NCBI GenBank assembly: GCA_022450705.1
Contig: JAKUPP010000010.1
Span: 1-33,034 of the forward strand
Direction of reading: 5' to 3'
Source of the DNA: Alphaproteobacteria bacterium
Lineage (GTDB): Bacteria; Pseudomonadota; Alphaproteobacteria; GCA-002720895
DNA length: 33,034 nt
A program made the position numbers and the translations under genes. Below the pieces are notes generated by a model, which worked only from the letters and a program-made list of their open reading frames with translations, was not told where the DNA came from and did not search any database. Shown in pieces: positions 23,879 through 32,511 of the stretch (its first letter is position 1; every line of letters begins with the position of its first letter).

Positions 23879-25042
23879 ATGCTTAATAGATTTTTATTAA
23901 TATTCATATTCTCAGTTTTAGTTACTAGTTGTGGTTTGCTAGATAGAGGTGGTAGAGATGATGATCTTGCAGAACTTGAAACTATCCCTGATGAACCAAT
24001 CACACAAGAACCTTCAATTTTAATTGATGATGAAGAAATGATAGCCCCTGTTGATGGCGCGATAGTTGATGATGGTTCAGTCCCAAGAACTCAACAAATG
24101 GAAGCGGGACCTAGTGGAACTTTCGTTGGTCAAAAAATTAATCCTTTAAGAGAAGATTTTCTAGCAGTTGCAGAAGCATTTAATATACATAGAGATTCAT
24201 ATGAGGAAGTAAAATCTAGAGTTTATGGTGCCTCAACGGAGTTTTATGGAACTATAGCAGCTGTTAATACAAAATTACAATTAGGAACAACACCTGGCAA
24301 CCCCGTTTTAGTTAGACAATATGATCAAGCACAAAGTGAACTTGATAACATTGAAGAATATATGCGTGAAATAAATCTACTAAATCAAAAAGTAAATGCT
24401 GATGCAGGAGTTGTTGCGCTTTTAAAAAGTACATTAAATAAAACATTACGTTTAGCCGGTGCAATTGACCAAGATCACCGTCAATTGGAACTACTAGAAG
24501 ATGATACTGAAAAATTAGAAATTGATATTGCGAGACTTATTAATGAAATTACTGAAGAAATTTCTAGACAAGCTGGTTTTGCAAAAATTGAAAATCAAAA
24601 TATGTTAGTAATGGCTGTTGCTATAAGAAATGGTGAAGCAATGGGAACAGGTATCTTGAACCGTTCATTCCTTGCAGCTCAAGCTTTAGCAGAAGCAGGT
24701 GCTCCTGATGAACAACTAGAAGTTCCAAGAGTAAATATAACTGGATTACCTTTAGTTGTTATTAGATTTGATGATCCTGATATTGATTATGAAAAAACAC
24801 TTTTTGATGCCATAGGAACTACTATTGATAAAAAAGCTGGTGCTAACTTTGGATTAGTTGCAGTTTCACCAATTGGAAAGAATGAAGGGGAAACTCGTAT
24901 TAATAGTAGTAAAGTAAAAAAATATGCAGAAAGAGTTTTAAGAAGTCTAGTTAGTTTTGGCCTGCCTTCAAAAAGAGTTGCTTTATCAGCTAAAACAAGT
25001 GGTGACGTTGTAGTTCCTGAAGTTCATATATACGTTCAATAA
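23879..25042 (+). CDS. Lipoprotein of unknown function with long coiled coil and OmpA-like end
   Basis: A 387-residue protein. The signal peptide ends in a lipobox (LVTSC, cysteine at about residue 18), so it is probably lipid-anchored. An acidic, Asp/Pro-rich linker (20-75) follows, then a helical region (about 90-230) with heptad-like segments (LDNIEEYMREINLLNQKV, LLEDDTEKLEIDIARLINEI). The C-terminal domain (285-387) has ITGLPLVVIRFDDPDIDYEK and ends with YAERVLRSLVSFGLPSKRVALS...VPEVHIYV. This ending resembles the last helix and strand of OmpA-like domains, where a helix is followed by a 'G(V/L)P..R' turn and a final strand. Fewer poly-A/T tracts than neighbours. I recall similar hypothetical lipoproteins in Alphaproteobacteria; an envelope role is inferred. 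Confidence 0.78.
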   Translation: MLNRFLLIFIFSVLVTSCGLLDRGGRDDDLAELETIPDEPITQEPSILIDDEEMIAPVDGAIVDDGSVPRTQQMEAGPSGTFVGQKINPLREDFLAVAEAFNIHRDSYEEVKSRVYGASTEFYGTIAAVNTKLQLGTTPGNPVLVRQYDQAQSELDNIEEYMREINLLNQKVNADAGVVALLKSTLNKTLRLAGAIDQDHRQLELLEDDTEKLEIDIARLINEITEEISRQAGFAKIENQNMLVMAVAIRNGEAMGTGILNRSFLAAQALAEAGAPDEQLEVPRVNITGLPLVVIRFDDPDIDYEKTLFDAIGTTIDKKAGANFGLVAVSPIGKNEGETRINSSKVKKYAERVLRSLVSFGLPSKRVALSAKTSGDVVVPEVHIYVQ

Positions 25043-25046
25043 TTAA

Positions 25047-25895
25047 TTAGCTTTTATAATTATCAATTAATCTAGTTTTACCTAAATATGCAGCCACAAA
25101 AACTCGCAAATTATTTTTTTTCATATCTTTTTTCAATAAATTATTCTCATTATAAACTTCTAAATAGTCAATCTTATTAAAACCAAGATTTATTAATTCT
25201 TTTTTACCCTTTAATTTTAAATTATTTAATTGTTTTAAATCTTTTTTTGCTTTAAAAGAAATTTCTTTTATTGTTTTAAATAAGAATGGTGCAATTTTTT
25301 TTTGCTTTTTATCTAATAAAAAATTTCTTGATGAAAAAGCCAAGCCATTATTTTCTCTTACTGTTGGAATAATATTTACTTTTATTTTTAATTTATATTT
25401 TGATATTAAATCTTTAATAATTAAATTTTGTTGAAAGTCCTTTTCGCCGAAAAAAGCTATGTTAGGTGAAACTTGTTCAAATAATGACTTTAAAACAGTA
25501 ACCACACCATCAAAATGTCCTTTTCTAAATTTACCGCATAATTTTTTAGACTTACTTGATGCTTTAATTATTTTAATTCTTTTAGTAGGAAAAACCTCCT
25601 TTATTGATGGTAAATAAAGTATATTTACTTTTTTTTTATTAATCTTTCTTTTGTCATAGTTTAAATTAGATGGATATTTTATAAAATCATTTTTTGAATT
25701 AAATTGTAAAGGGTTTAAAAAAATACTAACAACTACAATGTCAGATTTCTTTTTTGCTAAATCTATTAAATCAAAGTGTCCTTTGTGTAATCCACCTAGA
25801 GTTGGTACAAAACCTATTATTTTTTTTTTTAACTTAAGTTTTTTAATTTCACTTAGTAAAATCTTTGAATCTTTAACTATTTTAAAACTAGTCAC
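25047..25895 (-). CDS. panC: Pantothenate synthetase
   Basis: A 282-residue enzyme that joins pantoate and beta-alanine using ATP, the last step to pantothenate. Nucleotidyl-transferase motifs are clear: VPTLGGLHKGHFDLI near residues 30-44 (the HxGH motif), FLNPLQFNSKNDFIKYP near 59-75, FFGEKDFQQNLIIKDL near 148-163, and the KMSKS-like VRENNGLAFSSRNFLL near 179-194. Some positions differ from the common form (Leu-Gly for Met-Gly-Ala; Asn-Asn for Ala-Asp), as is usual in AT-rich genomes. It overlaps panB by 4 bases. Confidence 0.94.
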   Translation of the reverse strand: MTSFKIVKDSKILLSEIKKLKLKKKIIGFVPTLGGLHKGHFDLIDLAKKKSDIVVVSIFLNPLQFNSKNDFIKYPSNLNYDKRKINKKKVNILYLPSIKEVFPTKRIKIIKASSKSKKLCGKFRKGHFDGVVTVLKSLFEQVSPNIAFFGEKDFQQNLIIKDLISKYKLKIKVNIIPTVRENNGLAFSSRNFLLDKKQKKIAPFLFKTIKEISFKAKKDLKQLNNLKLKGKKELINLGFNKIDYLEVYNENNLLKKDMKKNNLRVFVAAYLGKTRLIDNYKS

Positions 25896-26761
25896 TTTTT
25901 TTTATTAAATTTTAGATATGTTATATTGTTAGAGTTTTTTATAGTCTTAATATAACAAAATTCACTACCTGGAAATATGCCACTTCTTACTTCTTTACAA
26001 AATATTTTTATACAAGTTTCTAAATCATAGTTTTTATAAACTTTTACAAACTTAGGTGGTTTACTTTTTTTATATTTATTTGTTATACCTAATATATCAT
26101 CGGTAACTAGTATTTGACCGTCACATTCACTAGAGGCACCGATTCCAATTATTGGAATAAATTTGTTTTTATATTTTTTAATTCTTTTTACCACAGCTTT
26201 TGCTGCACTTTCTGCTACTGCTTCTATTACAATAGAAAAAACCCCTGCTTCGTACAATAAGGAAGCGTCTTCTATTAATTTCTTTTTTTCTGAAATATTA
26301 AAACCTTTGATTTTTACATTTTTATAGTTTTTTATTGATTGAGGAGATAAGCCAATGTGTCCCATAACGTTTATACCTCTATCCACTAAATATGAAACTG
26401 TTTCTGAGATTTCTTTTCCTCCTTCAATCTTAATTCCATAACAGTTTGTTTTATCTATCACTTTAGATGCAGTTTCGTATGCTTGAATAGGAGATCTTTC
26501 GTAAGTTCCAAATGGTAAATCAACTATAACTAATGTATTTTTTGCTGCTTTAACGACTGCTTTTGAATGATTAATCATCATATCTAAAGATACTTTTCTG
26601 GTATTTTTCATACCATATAAAGTTGTACCTAAGCTATCCCCGACTAATATAAAATCTACATATTTATCCAATATTTTTGCCATATTATATGAATATGCAG
26701 TTAAGCCGACTATAGGATTAGCTTTATTAAAGAATTTTGTAATTTTGTTTTTTAAATTCAT
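25892..26761 (-). CDS. panB: 3-methyl-2-oxobutanoate hydroxymethyltransferase
   Basis: A 289-residue enzyme that makes ketopantoate with methylene-tetrahydrofolate, the first committed step to pantothenate. Motifs: LTAYSYNMAKILDKYVDFILVGDSLG near residues 19-44 with the metal-binding aspartate, NTRKVSLDMMINHSKAV near 53-69, VIVDLPFGTYE near 79-89, KIEGGKE near 112-118, and the GHIGLSPQS segment near 135-143. A late segment, GIGASSECDGQILVTDD near 204-220, is also typical. panB-panC overlap and are one unit. The ketopantoate reductase gene is not in the window. Confidence 0.95.
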   Translation of the reverse strand: MNLKNKITKFFNKANPIVGLTAYSYNMAKILDKYVDFILVGDSLGTTLYGMKNTRKVSLDMMINHSKAVVKAAKNTLVIVDLPFGTYERSPIQAYETASKVIDKTNCYGIKIEGGKEISETVSYLVDRGINVMGHIGLSPQSIKNYKNVKIKGFNISEKKKLIEDASLLYEAGVFSIVIEAVAESAAKAVVKRIKKYKNKFIPIIGIGASSECDGQILVTDDILGITNKYKKSKPPKFVKVYKNYDLETCIKIFCKEVRSGIFPGSEFCYIKTIKNSNNITYLKFNKKK

Positions 26762-26799
26762 CTCAATATAATTATATCAATTAAGGTTTAATAAAAAAT

Positions 26800-28446
26800 T
26801 TGTTTAAATCAATATTAAAAATATTTTTTTTGTTTTTTTTAATATTAGCAAAAAATACTTTTGCAGTTGAAAAAAATAGCTTTTTTGTCTCTACTTCCCA
26901 TCCGGCAGCATCAAAAATAGGCGGAAATATTCTAGCTAAAGGTGGTAATGCTATGGATGCTGTTTTAGCTATTCAAATGGCTCTTAACTTATTAGAACCT
27001 GAATCTTCTGGTATTGGCGGAGGAGGATTTTTATTATATTATGACAAAAAAAAAAATCATTTAACTTTTTACGATGGCAGAGAAACAGCGCCTTCCAAAA
27101 TAAAAAAAGAATTTTTCTTGGACAATGAAGGAAATCCTTTATCATTCTTTGATATAGCAGTTGGTGGTAGTGCGGTTGGTGTGCCCGGTCTTTTATCAAT
27201 GCTTGAAATTGCACATAATGATCATGGATTATTAAACTGGAAAGATTTATTTACACCGACAATTAAACTTTCAGAAAATGGTTTCAAAGTTTCTTCAAAG
27301 CTTCATAAAGCAATTGAAAAAGACAAATATTTATATCTCTTTCCAGAAAGTAAAAAATATTTCTATAAAAACAATCGTCCTAAAAAGAAACTGAGTATGC
27401 TAAAAAACTCTAATTTTACAGAAACACTTAAAATTATATCTTTGGAAAAATCTAAGGGTTTTTATCAAGGAAAAATTGCAGAAAGTATAGTTTATGCAGT
27501 TCAAAATTCTCCTATTAAAAGAGGTTATATTTCTTTGAATGATTTAAAAAATTATAAGGCAAAAAAAAGAGAACCAATTTGCGGTAAATATAGAGAATAT
27601 AAAATATGTAGTGCTGCTCCACCAAGTGCTGGGGGCTTTAGTATTTTACAAATTTTAGGAATACTCGAAGAATTTGATCTGTCTAAAGATCAAATAAAAG
27701 AAGATATTCATTTAATTTTAGAAGCAGCAAAATATTCTTATAATGATAGATACAAATATTTAGGTGATCCTGATTTTTCTAATATTGAAATAAATAATTT
27801 TTTGACTAAAAAATACCTCAGGCAAATTGCAAAACGAATATCTACAAAAAAAAGGGGGGGGTCAAATATAAAAATAAATAATGAATCATTTATTCCTACA
27901 TCAACAACTCATTTCTCAGTAATTGATTCATATGGTAATATTGCATCAATTACTTCTAGTATCGAAAATACTTTTGGATCTAGATTAATGGCATCAGGTT
28001 TTTTGTTAAACAATCAGCTTAGCGACTTTAATTTTAAAATAGATGGTGATTTATTTAAAAATAACATAGTAGAACCTAAAAAAAGACCCTTAAGCTCGAT
28101 GTCACCAACCATAATCTTTGATAAAAATAATAATGTAAAAATGGTTATAGGTTCGCCTGGAGGTAAATCGATTATAATGTACGTGGTTAAAACAATTATA
28201 GCTGTCATAGATTGGAAAATGGGAATAGAAGAAGCTGTAAATTTTCCAAACTTTAGTATTCATAAAGAAAAAATTTTAATTGAAAAAAATAAATTTGACG
28301 ATGAATATAAAAAATATCTTTTAAATTTGGGGCATTTAGTAGTTGAAAAAGAGCTTAATAGCGGTTTAAATGGTTTTGAAATTAAAGGCAATCTCATATT
28401 TGGAGTTGCAGATAAAAGAAGAAATGGATTAGCTATATATAATTAA
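26800..28446 (+). CDS. ggt: Gamma-glutamyltransferase
   Basis: A 548-residue exported enzyme that cleaves gamma-glutamyl bonds, such as in glutathione, and transfers the glutamyl group. The start is TTG at 26800; the signal peptide covers about residues 1-23 (ending NTFA-V). Landmarks: HPAASKIGGNILAKGGNAMDA near 34-54, ESSGIGGGGFLLYYD near 68-82, YDGRETAP near 91-98 with the substrate-binding Arg, and SAAPPSAGGFSILQIL near 268-283. The self-cleavage/nucleophile threonine lies in PTSTTHFSVID near 366-376, and SPGGKSI near 451-457. It is expected to mature into a large and a small chain in the periplasm. Codons near residues 349-354 contain an A8G8 tract. Confidence 0.95.
   Translation: MFKSILKIFFLFFLILAKNTFAVEKNSFFVSTSHPAASKIGGNILAKGGNAMDAVLAIQMALNLLEPESSGIGGGGFLLYYDKKKNHLTFYDGRETAPSKIKKEFFLDNEGNPLSFFDIAVGGSAVGVPGLLSMLEIAHNDHGLLNWKDLFTPTIKLSENGFKVSSKLHKAIEKDKYLYLFPESKKYFYKNNRPKKKLSMLKNSNFTETLKIISLEKSKGFYQGKIAESIVYAVQNSPIKRGYISLNDLKNYKAKKREPICGKYREYKICSAAPPSAGGFSILQILGILEEFDLSKDQIKEDIHLILEAAKYSYNDRYKYLGDPDFSNIEINNFLTKKYLRQIAKRISTKKRGGSNIKINNESFIPTSTTHFSVIDSYGNIASITSSIENTFGSRLMASGFLLNNQLSDFNFKIDGDLFKNNIVEPKKRPLSSMSPTIIFDKNNNVKMVIGSPGGKSIIMYVVKTIIAVIDWKMGIEEAVNFPNFSIHKEKILIEKNKFDDEYKKYLLNLGHLVVEKELNSGLNGFEIKGNLIFGVADKRRNGLAIYN
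27846..27861 (+). repeat. A8G8 homopolymer tract inside ggt
   Basis: Eight A (27846-27853) are followed directly by eight G (27854-27861), coding for Lys-Lys-Arg-Gly-Gly. A G8 run is very unusual in DNA this AT-rich and is prone to slippage. Confidence 0.85.
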
Positions 28447-28526
28447 AATTTTTTTGTATATTTTATGACAATTTAATTTATAAATATTAACCATATTATA
28501 GATATTAATTTTTTAAAAATTTAAAA

Positions 28527-28661
28527 GTGAAACGTACATTCCAACCCAGTAAAAGAAAAAGAAAAAATAAACATGGTTTTAGAAAAAGAATGTCAACTAA
28601 GGATGGTAGACTGATTTTATCTAAAAGAAGAAATAAGGGTAGAAAAAGAATTTCAGCTTAA
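28527..28661 (+). CDS. rpmH: 50S ribosomal protein L34
   Basis: A 44-residue basic protein starting at GTG 28527. It reads (M)[20 protein letters not shown], then [23 protein letters not shown]. This is the full-length L34 pattern (KRTFQPS...RKHGFR.RM.T..GR..L..RR.KGR..L.A). It is a structural protein of the large ribosomal subunit. rnpA begins 6 bases after its stop, the standard rpmH-rnpA pair found near the replication origin in many bacteria. No dnaA is visible here. Confidence 0.96.
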   Translation: MKRTFQPSKRKRKNKHGFRKRMSTKDGRLILSKRRNKGRKRISA

Positions 28662-28667
28662 AAATTA

Positions 28668-29006
28668 ATGCCAACAATTTTTCTCAAAACCATAAAAAAA
28701 AGAGTTGATTTTTTAAAGGTATCAAAAAGTGGAAAAAAATTTTTTACTAAAGGTTTTATTCTTCAAAAATATAAAAGAACTGTGGGTTTAGAAAAAGATA
28801 CTATTAGAATTGGATTTACAATAACAAAAAAAATTGGTGGTGCGGTAATAAGAAATAAAATTAAAAGACGTTTTAGAACAATAATTAGAGAAATTTTTAC
28901 TAAATACCTGAAAAAAAATTACGATTATGTAATTATTGCAAATAAAAAAAGTCTAATTATGGATTATAAAGAATTAAAAAGTGATGTTATTAAAACAGTT
29001 AAATAA
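28668..29006 (+). CDS. rnpA: Ribonuclease P protein component
   Basis: A 112-residue basic protein, the protein subunit of RNase P, which trims the 5' leaders of tRNA precursors. The family core is visible: VDFLKVSKSGKKFFTKGFILQ near residues 12-32, IRIGFTITKKIGGAVIRNKIKRRFRTIIRE with the RNR-type motif (RNKIKRRFR) near 62-70, and YDYVIIANKKS near 84-94. It lies between rpmH and yidD, the classical order. Confidence 0.94.
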   Translation: MPTIFLKTIKKRVDFLKVSKSGKKFFTKGFILQKYKRTVGLEKDTIRIGFTITKKIGGAVIRNKIKRRFRTIIREIFTKYLKKNYDYVIIANKKSLIMDYKELKSDVIKTVK

Positions 29007-29010
29007 AAAA

Positions 29011-29256
29011 ATGAGTCTTCTAAATAAGATATTTGTAAGTTTTTTTATAAATTTAATTAAATTTTATAGTTTTTTTTCCCCTTTTTTTTATAGAGGCGTG
29101 TGTAGATTTAATCCCAGTTGTAGTCAGTATTCTATCCAAGCAATATCAAAATACGGCCCTATAATTGGAATTTATAAAAGTATAGTTAGATTATTAAAAT
29201 GTCATCCATTTGGAAAACATCAATTTGATAAACTTAAAAAAGGACAAGTAAAATAA
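29011..29256 (+). CDS. yidD: Membrane protein insertion efficiency factor YidD
   Basis: From ATG 29011, an 81-residue protein of the YidD family (small, amphipathic, membrane-associated, thought to help YidC insertion). It shows the typical pattern FYSFFSPFFYRGVCRFNPSC with SQYSIQAISKYGPIIGIYKS and RLLKCHPFGKH, including the three conserved cysteines. An in-frame GTG at 28981 would give 91 residues but would overlap rnpA by 26 bases; ATG 29011, placed 4 bases after rnpA, fits better. yidC follows after one base. Confidence 0.93.
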   Translation: MSLLNKIFVSFFINLIKFYSFFSPFFYRGVCRFNPSCSQYSIQAISKYGPIIGIYKSIVRLLKCHPFGKHQFDKLKKGQVK

Positions 29257-29257
29257 A

Positions 29258-30976
29258 ATGAAAGAACAAGGCAATCTATTATTAGCAATCGTATTATCAC
29301 TTTTAATTTTATTAGGTTTTCAATATTTTTTTGAAGCTCCAAAAATGAAAAAAGAGGCGGAAAGAAAAAAACATCTAGAGCAAACAGAAGATTTAATGAA
29401 GAATAATACTAATAATTTAGAAGATAGTATAACTGGTTATTTAGAAATAGATGATGCGCTAAGTAAAGATCAAAGAATTAAAATTGATGCAACAAGACTT
29501 CAGGGTTCCATATCCTTAAAAGGTTTAAAAATTGATGATCTCACTTTTAAAAATTACAAAGAAACATTAAATAATGATAGTAAACTTGTTACTTTGTTTA
29601 AGCCAAGTTCAACTAAAGGTGGATATTTTTCTAATTTTGGTTGGATTAAAGCATCTGCAAATGAAGATTTTGATATTCCAAATGATCAAACTATTTGGAC
29701 AACAAATTCAAAAGAAATAACTAATAATAACCCTGCTATATTTTCTTGGACTAATAAACAAGGAGTTAAATTTGAACAAGAAATTTCAATTGACGAAAAC
29801 TATATGTTCAAAATTAAACAAAAAGTCATCAATAATACAAACAAAAATATAAGTATGACTCCTGTTGCTAAAATTAGTAGAACGGATACACCTGAAACTC
29901 TGGGTTTCTTTATTTTGCACGAAGGCCCTATTGGTGTTATCGATGACATTCTTGAAGAACTAGATTACAAAGATTTAAAAAAAAGTATTGGACCAATTGA
30001 GTATAAATCAAAAGGAGGTTGGATGGGGATAACAGATAAATATTGGTTAGCTGCACTTATACCTGATCAAAACTCAAATGTTGTTGCTAGATATCAATTT
30101 TATACAAAAAATAATAAAGAAAAATACCAAGTTGATTATAAAGGAGGTATTATTGAAATACCTTCCAATAAATCAGCAACTATTCAGAATCTATTATATG
30201 CAGGTGCAAAAGAGATTAAACTTCTAGATAAATATGAAAAACTGTATTCTATACCAAGGCTAGACTTTGCTATAGACTTTGGATGGTACTATTTTTTAAC
30301 TAAGCCTTTTTTATACATTTTAATTTTCTTCCAAAATATATTTGGAAACTTTGGTGTATCCATAATATTGCTTACTCTTTTAATCAAATTAGTATTTTTT
30401 CCATTAGCAAATAAATCATATGTGGCAATGCATAAAATGAAAGAACTGCAGCCTCAGCTTCTGAGAATAAAAGAAATGTATAAAAACGATAAAGTTAAAT
30501 TAAATCAAGAGATGATGGCATTGTATAAAAGAGAAAAAGTAAATCCTGCAGCGGGTTGTTTGCCAATTTTAATACAAATACCCGTGTTCTTCGCACTTTA
30601 CAAAATTCTTTTTGTTAGTTTGGAAATGAGACAAGCACCATTTTATTTGTGGATTAATGATTTATCAGTTGCTGATCCTACTTCTATTTTGAATTTATTT
30701 GGTTTATTGCCATATGATCCAAATTTTCTTCCTAAAATTATTAATATTGGGATTTGGCCTTTACTTATGGGTGGAACTATGTGGCTACAGCAAAAATTAA
30801 ATCCTCAACCGACTGATCCTATGCAGGCTAAAATTTTTATGTTTTTACCAATATTTTTTACATTTATTCTTGCACCATTTCCTTCAGGCCTTGTGATTTA
30901 CTGGACCGCTAATAATGTTTTAAGTATGGGGCAGCAAATTTTAATAAAGAAAAAGATGGAAAAAGAGAAGAATTAA
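29258..30976 (+). CDS. yidC: Membrane protein insertase YidC
   Basis: A 572-residue inner-membrane insertase that integrates proteins with or without the Sec translocon. Span 1 lies at residues about 6-24. The large periplasmic P1 domain (about 50-330) has FSWTNKQGVKFEQEISIDEN and KGGWMGITDKYWLAALIPDQ. The conserved catalytic core follows, with FGNFGVSIILLTLLIKLVFFP near 365-385, the positively charged hairpin MKELQPQLLRIKEMYKND near 394-411, NPAAGCLPILIQIPVFFALYKIL near 429-451, and FPSGLVIYWTANNVLSMGQQ near 542-561. Length is normal for Gram-negative YidC. Confidence 0.97.
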   Translation: MKEQGNLLLAIVLSLLILLGFQYFFEAPKMKKEAERKKHLEQTEDLMKNNTNNLEDSITGYLEIDDALSKDQRIKIDATRLQGSISLKGLKIDDLTFKNYKETLNNDSKLVTLFKPSSTKGGYFSNFGWIKASANEDFDIPNDQTIWTTNSKEITNNNPAIFSWTNKQGVKFEQEISIDENYMFKIKQKVINNTNKNISMTPVAKISRTDTPETLGFFILHEGPIGVIDDILEELDYKDLKKSIGPIEYKSKGGWMGITDKYWLAALIPDQNSNVVARYQFYTKNNKEKYQVDYKGGIIEIPSNKSATIQNLLYAGAKEIKLLDKYEKLYSIPRLDFAIDFGWYYFLTKPFLYILIFFQNIFGNFGVSIILLTLLIKLVFFPLANKSYVAMHKMKELQPQLLRIKEMYKNDKVKLNQEMMALYKREKVNPAAGCLPILIQIPVFFALYKILFVSLEMRQAPFYLWINDLSVADPTSILNLFGLLPYDPNFLPKIINIGIWPLLMGGTMWLQQKLNPQPTDPMQAKIFMFLPIFFTFILAPFPSGLVIYWTANNVLSMGQQILIKKKMEKEKN

Positions 30977-30995
30977 TATTTAGAGTTTTTAAAAA

Positions 30996-31862
30996 TTGAA
31001 ATTAAATTTATCTTCAACCGAAAAAAAATATCTTCAAGAAGTATTATCTTTCACCGAGGCTGAAAAATATATAAAAAGATTTAAAAACAAAATTTTTGTA
31101 ATTAAATATGGAGGAAGTGCTCTAAGCGATAAATATTTAGCAAATAACTTTGCTAAAGATCTTGTCTTAATAAAAAAATTAGGAATTAATTTAGTTGTTG
31201 TTCATGGCGGTGGAGTTCAAATATCAGAAACACTAAAAAAAGAAAAATTAGATACTAAATTTATAAACGGATTAAGAGTAACAGATGAAAAAACTATAAA
31301 AATAGTTAAAAAAGTTTTAATAAAAAGAATAAATAATAAAATTGTTGATCTAATTAACCAAGCCGGTGGTAAAGCTATAAGTTTGCCAGGTCATAAAAAA
31401 AATTTGATTGAAGTTAAACCATTAAAAAAAGAAATGGGTTTTGTTGGAAAGCCTAAGAAAATAAAAATAAAAATTATAAAAAATCTTTTAAAAAAAAATT
31501 ATATACCAATTATTGCAAGTTTGGGTTTTAAGGAAAAAAAAGTTTTTAACATCAATGCAGATACTGTGGCAGGCGCGCTTGCTTCCTCACTGTCTGCTAC
31601 AAGATTTTATTTTATAACAAACATAAAGGGGGTTATGGATAAAAATAATAAATTAATAAAAGAAATTACTCCTAAAAAAGCAAAGGAATTAATAAAAAAT
31701 AATATTATAAAAGGTGGCATGATTCCTAAAGTAGAAACTTGTTTAAATGCTGTAAAAAAATCAGCTAATGCTGCAGTAATTTTAGATGGAAGAGTTCCGA
31801 AATTATTGTTAAAAGAAATATTTACGACAAAAGGAGTTGGAACTTTAATTGGAAAAAAATAA
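30996..31862 (+). CDS. argB: Acetylglutamate kinase
   Basis: A 288-residue kinase for the second step of arginine synthesis, with a TTG start at 30996. Motifs: IKYGGSAL near residues 35-42, VVHGGGVQISETLKK near 67-81, FINGLRVTDEKTI near 88-100, FNINADTVAGALASSL near 185-200, and IKGGMIPKVETCLNAV near 238-253. Length and motifs are those of the hexameric, arginine-inhibited type, but feedback control cannot be read from sequence alone here. The end overlaps the next start by 14 bases. In many alphaproteobacteria a GTPase gene (engB) stands between yidC and argB; it is absent here. Confidence 0.96.
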   Translation: MKLNLSSTEKKYLQEVLSFTEAEKYIKRFKNKIFVIKYGGSALSDKYLANNFAKDLVLIKKLGINLVVVHGGGVQISETLKKEKLDTKFINGLRVTDEKTIKIVKKVLIKRINNKIVDLINQAGGKAISLPGHKKNLIEVKPLKKEMGFVGKPKKIKIKIIKNLLKKNYIPIIASLGFKEKKVFNINADTVAGALASSLSATRFYFITNIKGVMDKNNKLIKEITPKKAKELIKNNIIKGGMIPKVETCLNAVKKSANAAVILDGRVPKLLLKEIFTTKGVGTLIGKK

Positions 31863-32511
31863 TATAGATTTTACTCATTGGTTTTTTGATCTAGATAATA
31901 CTTTATATTGTGCTAATACCGGTATTTTTGATCAAATACATAAAAAAATGGGAGAATTTATTTCAAAAAATTTAAAAGTTAGTTTAAAGGAAGCAAAATT
32001 ACTACAAAAAAAATATTTTATAGAAAATGGAACAACTCTTCATGGATTAATGATAAATCATAATATTGATCCAAAAGAATTTTTGAGTTATGTACATGAT
32101 ATTGATTTTAGTATAGTTAAGCCCGATGAAGAATTAAATAATCTAATAAAAAAAATTCAAGGAAGAAAAATAGTTTTTACAAATGCAAATATTTCATATG
32201 TAGAAAAAATACTAACAAATTTAGACTTAAATAATATCTTTGAAGATATATTTGATATTGAACGTATGAATTTTTTACCCAAACCAAATTTAAAAACTTA
32301 TAAAAAGTTAATATCTACTTATAATGTAAAAAAAGGAATTTTATTTGATGATATTCCAAAAAATTTATTTCCTGCGTCAGATTTAGGTTTAAAAACAGTC
32401 CAGGTCTACAATAAAAAACTTGATAAAGAATTAAATGGAACATCAAAAAAAATTGATTATATGACAAATAATCTAAAAGAATGGTTGAAAAAATGGATAC
32501 AGAACAATTAA
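31849..32511 (+). CDS. HAD-family pyrimidine 5'-nucleotidase
   Basis: A 220-residue HAD hydrolase starting at TTG 31849 inside the end of argB. Motif I is FFDLDNTLYC near residues 13-22 (nucleophile and acid/base aspartates), followed by a helical cap region (about 25-90) with FIENGTTLHGLM. Motif II is VFTNANISY near 109-117, motif III lysine in FLPKPNLKTYKKL near 142-154, and motif IV GILFDDIPKNL near 168-178. It matches the pyrimidine 5'-nucleotidase group (SDT1-like) often found beside argB and dapD in Alphaproteobacteria. The exact substrate is not certain. It overlaps dapD by 19 bases. Confidence 0.88.
   Translation: MEKNNIDFTHWFFDLDNTLYCANTGIFDQIHKKMGEFISKNLKVSLKEAKLLQKKYFIENGTTLHGLMINHNIDPKEFLSYVHDIDFSIVKPDEELNNLIKKIQGRKIVFTNANISYVEKILTNLDLNNIFEDIFDIERMNFLPKPNLKTYKKLISTYNVKKGILFDDIPKNLFPASDLGLKTVQVYNKKLDKELNGTSKKIDYMTNNLKEWLKKWIQNN

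Noticed and set aside
28981-29010. Upstream GTG start for yidD
   Set aside because: It would overlap rnpA by 26 bases and adds residues not typical for the family; ATG 29011 is better placed.
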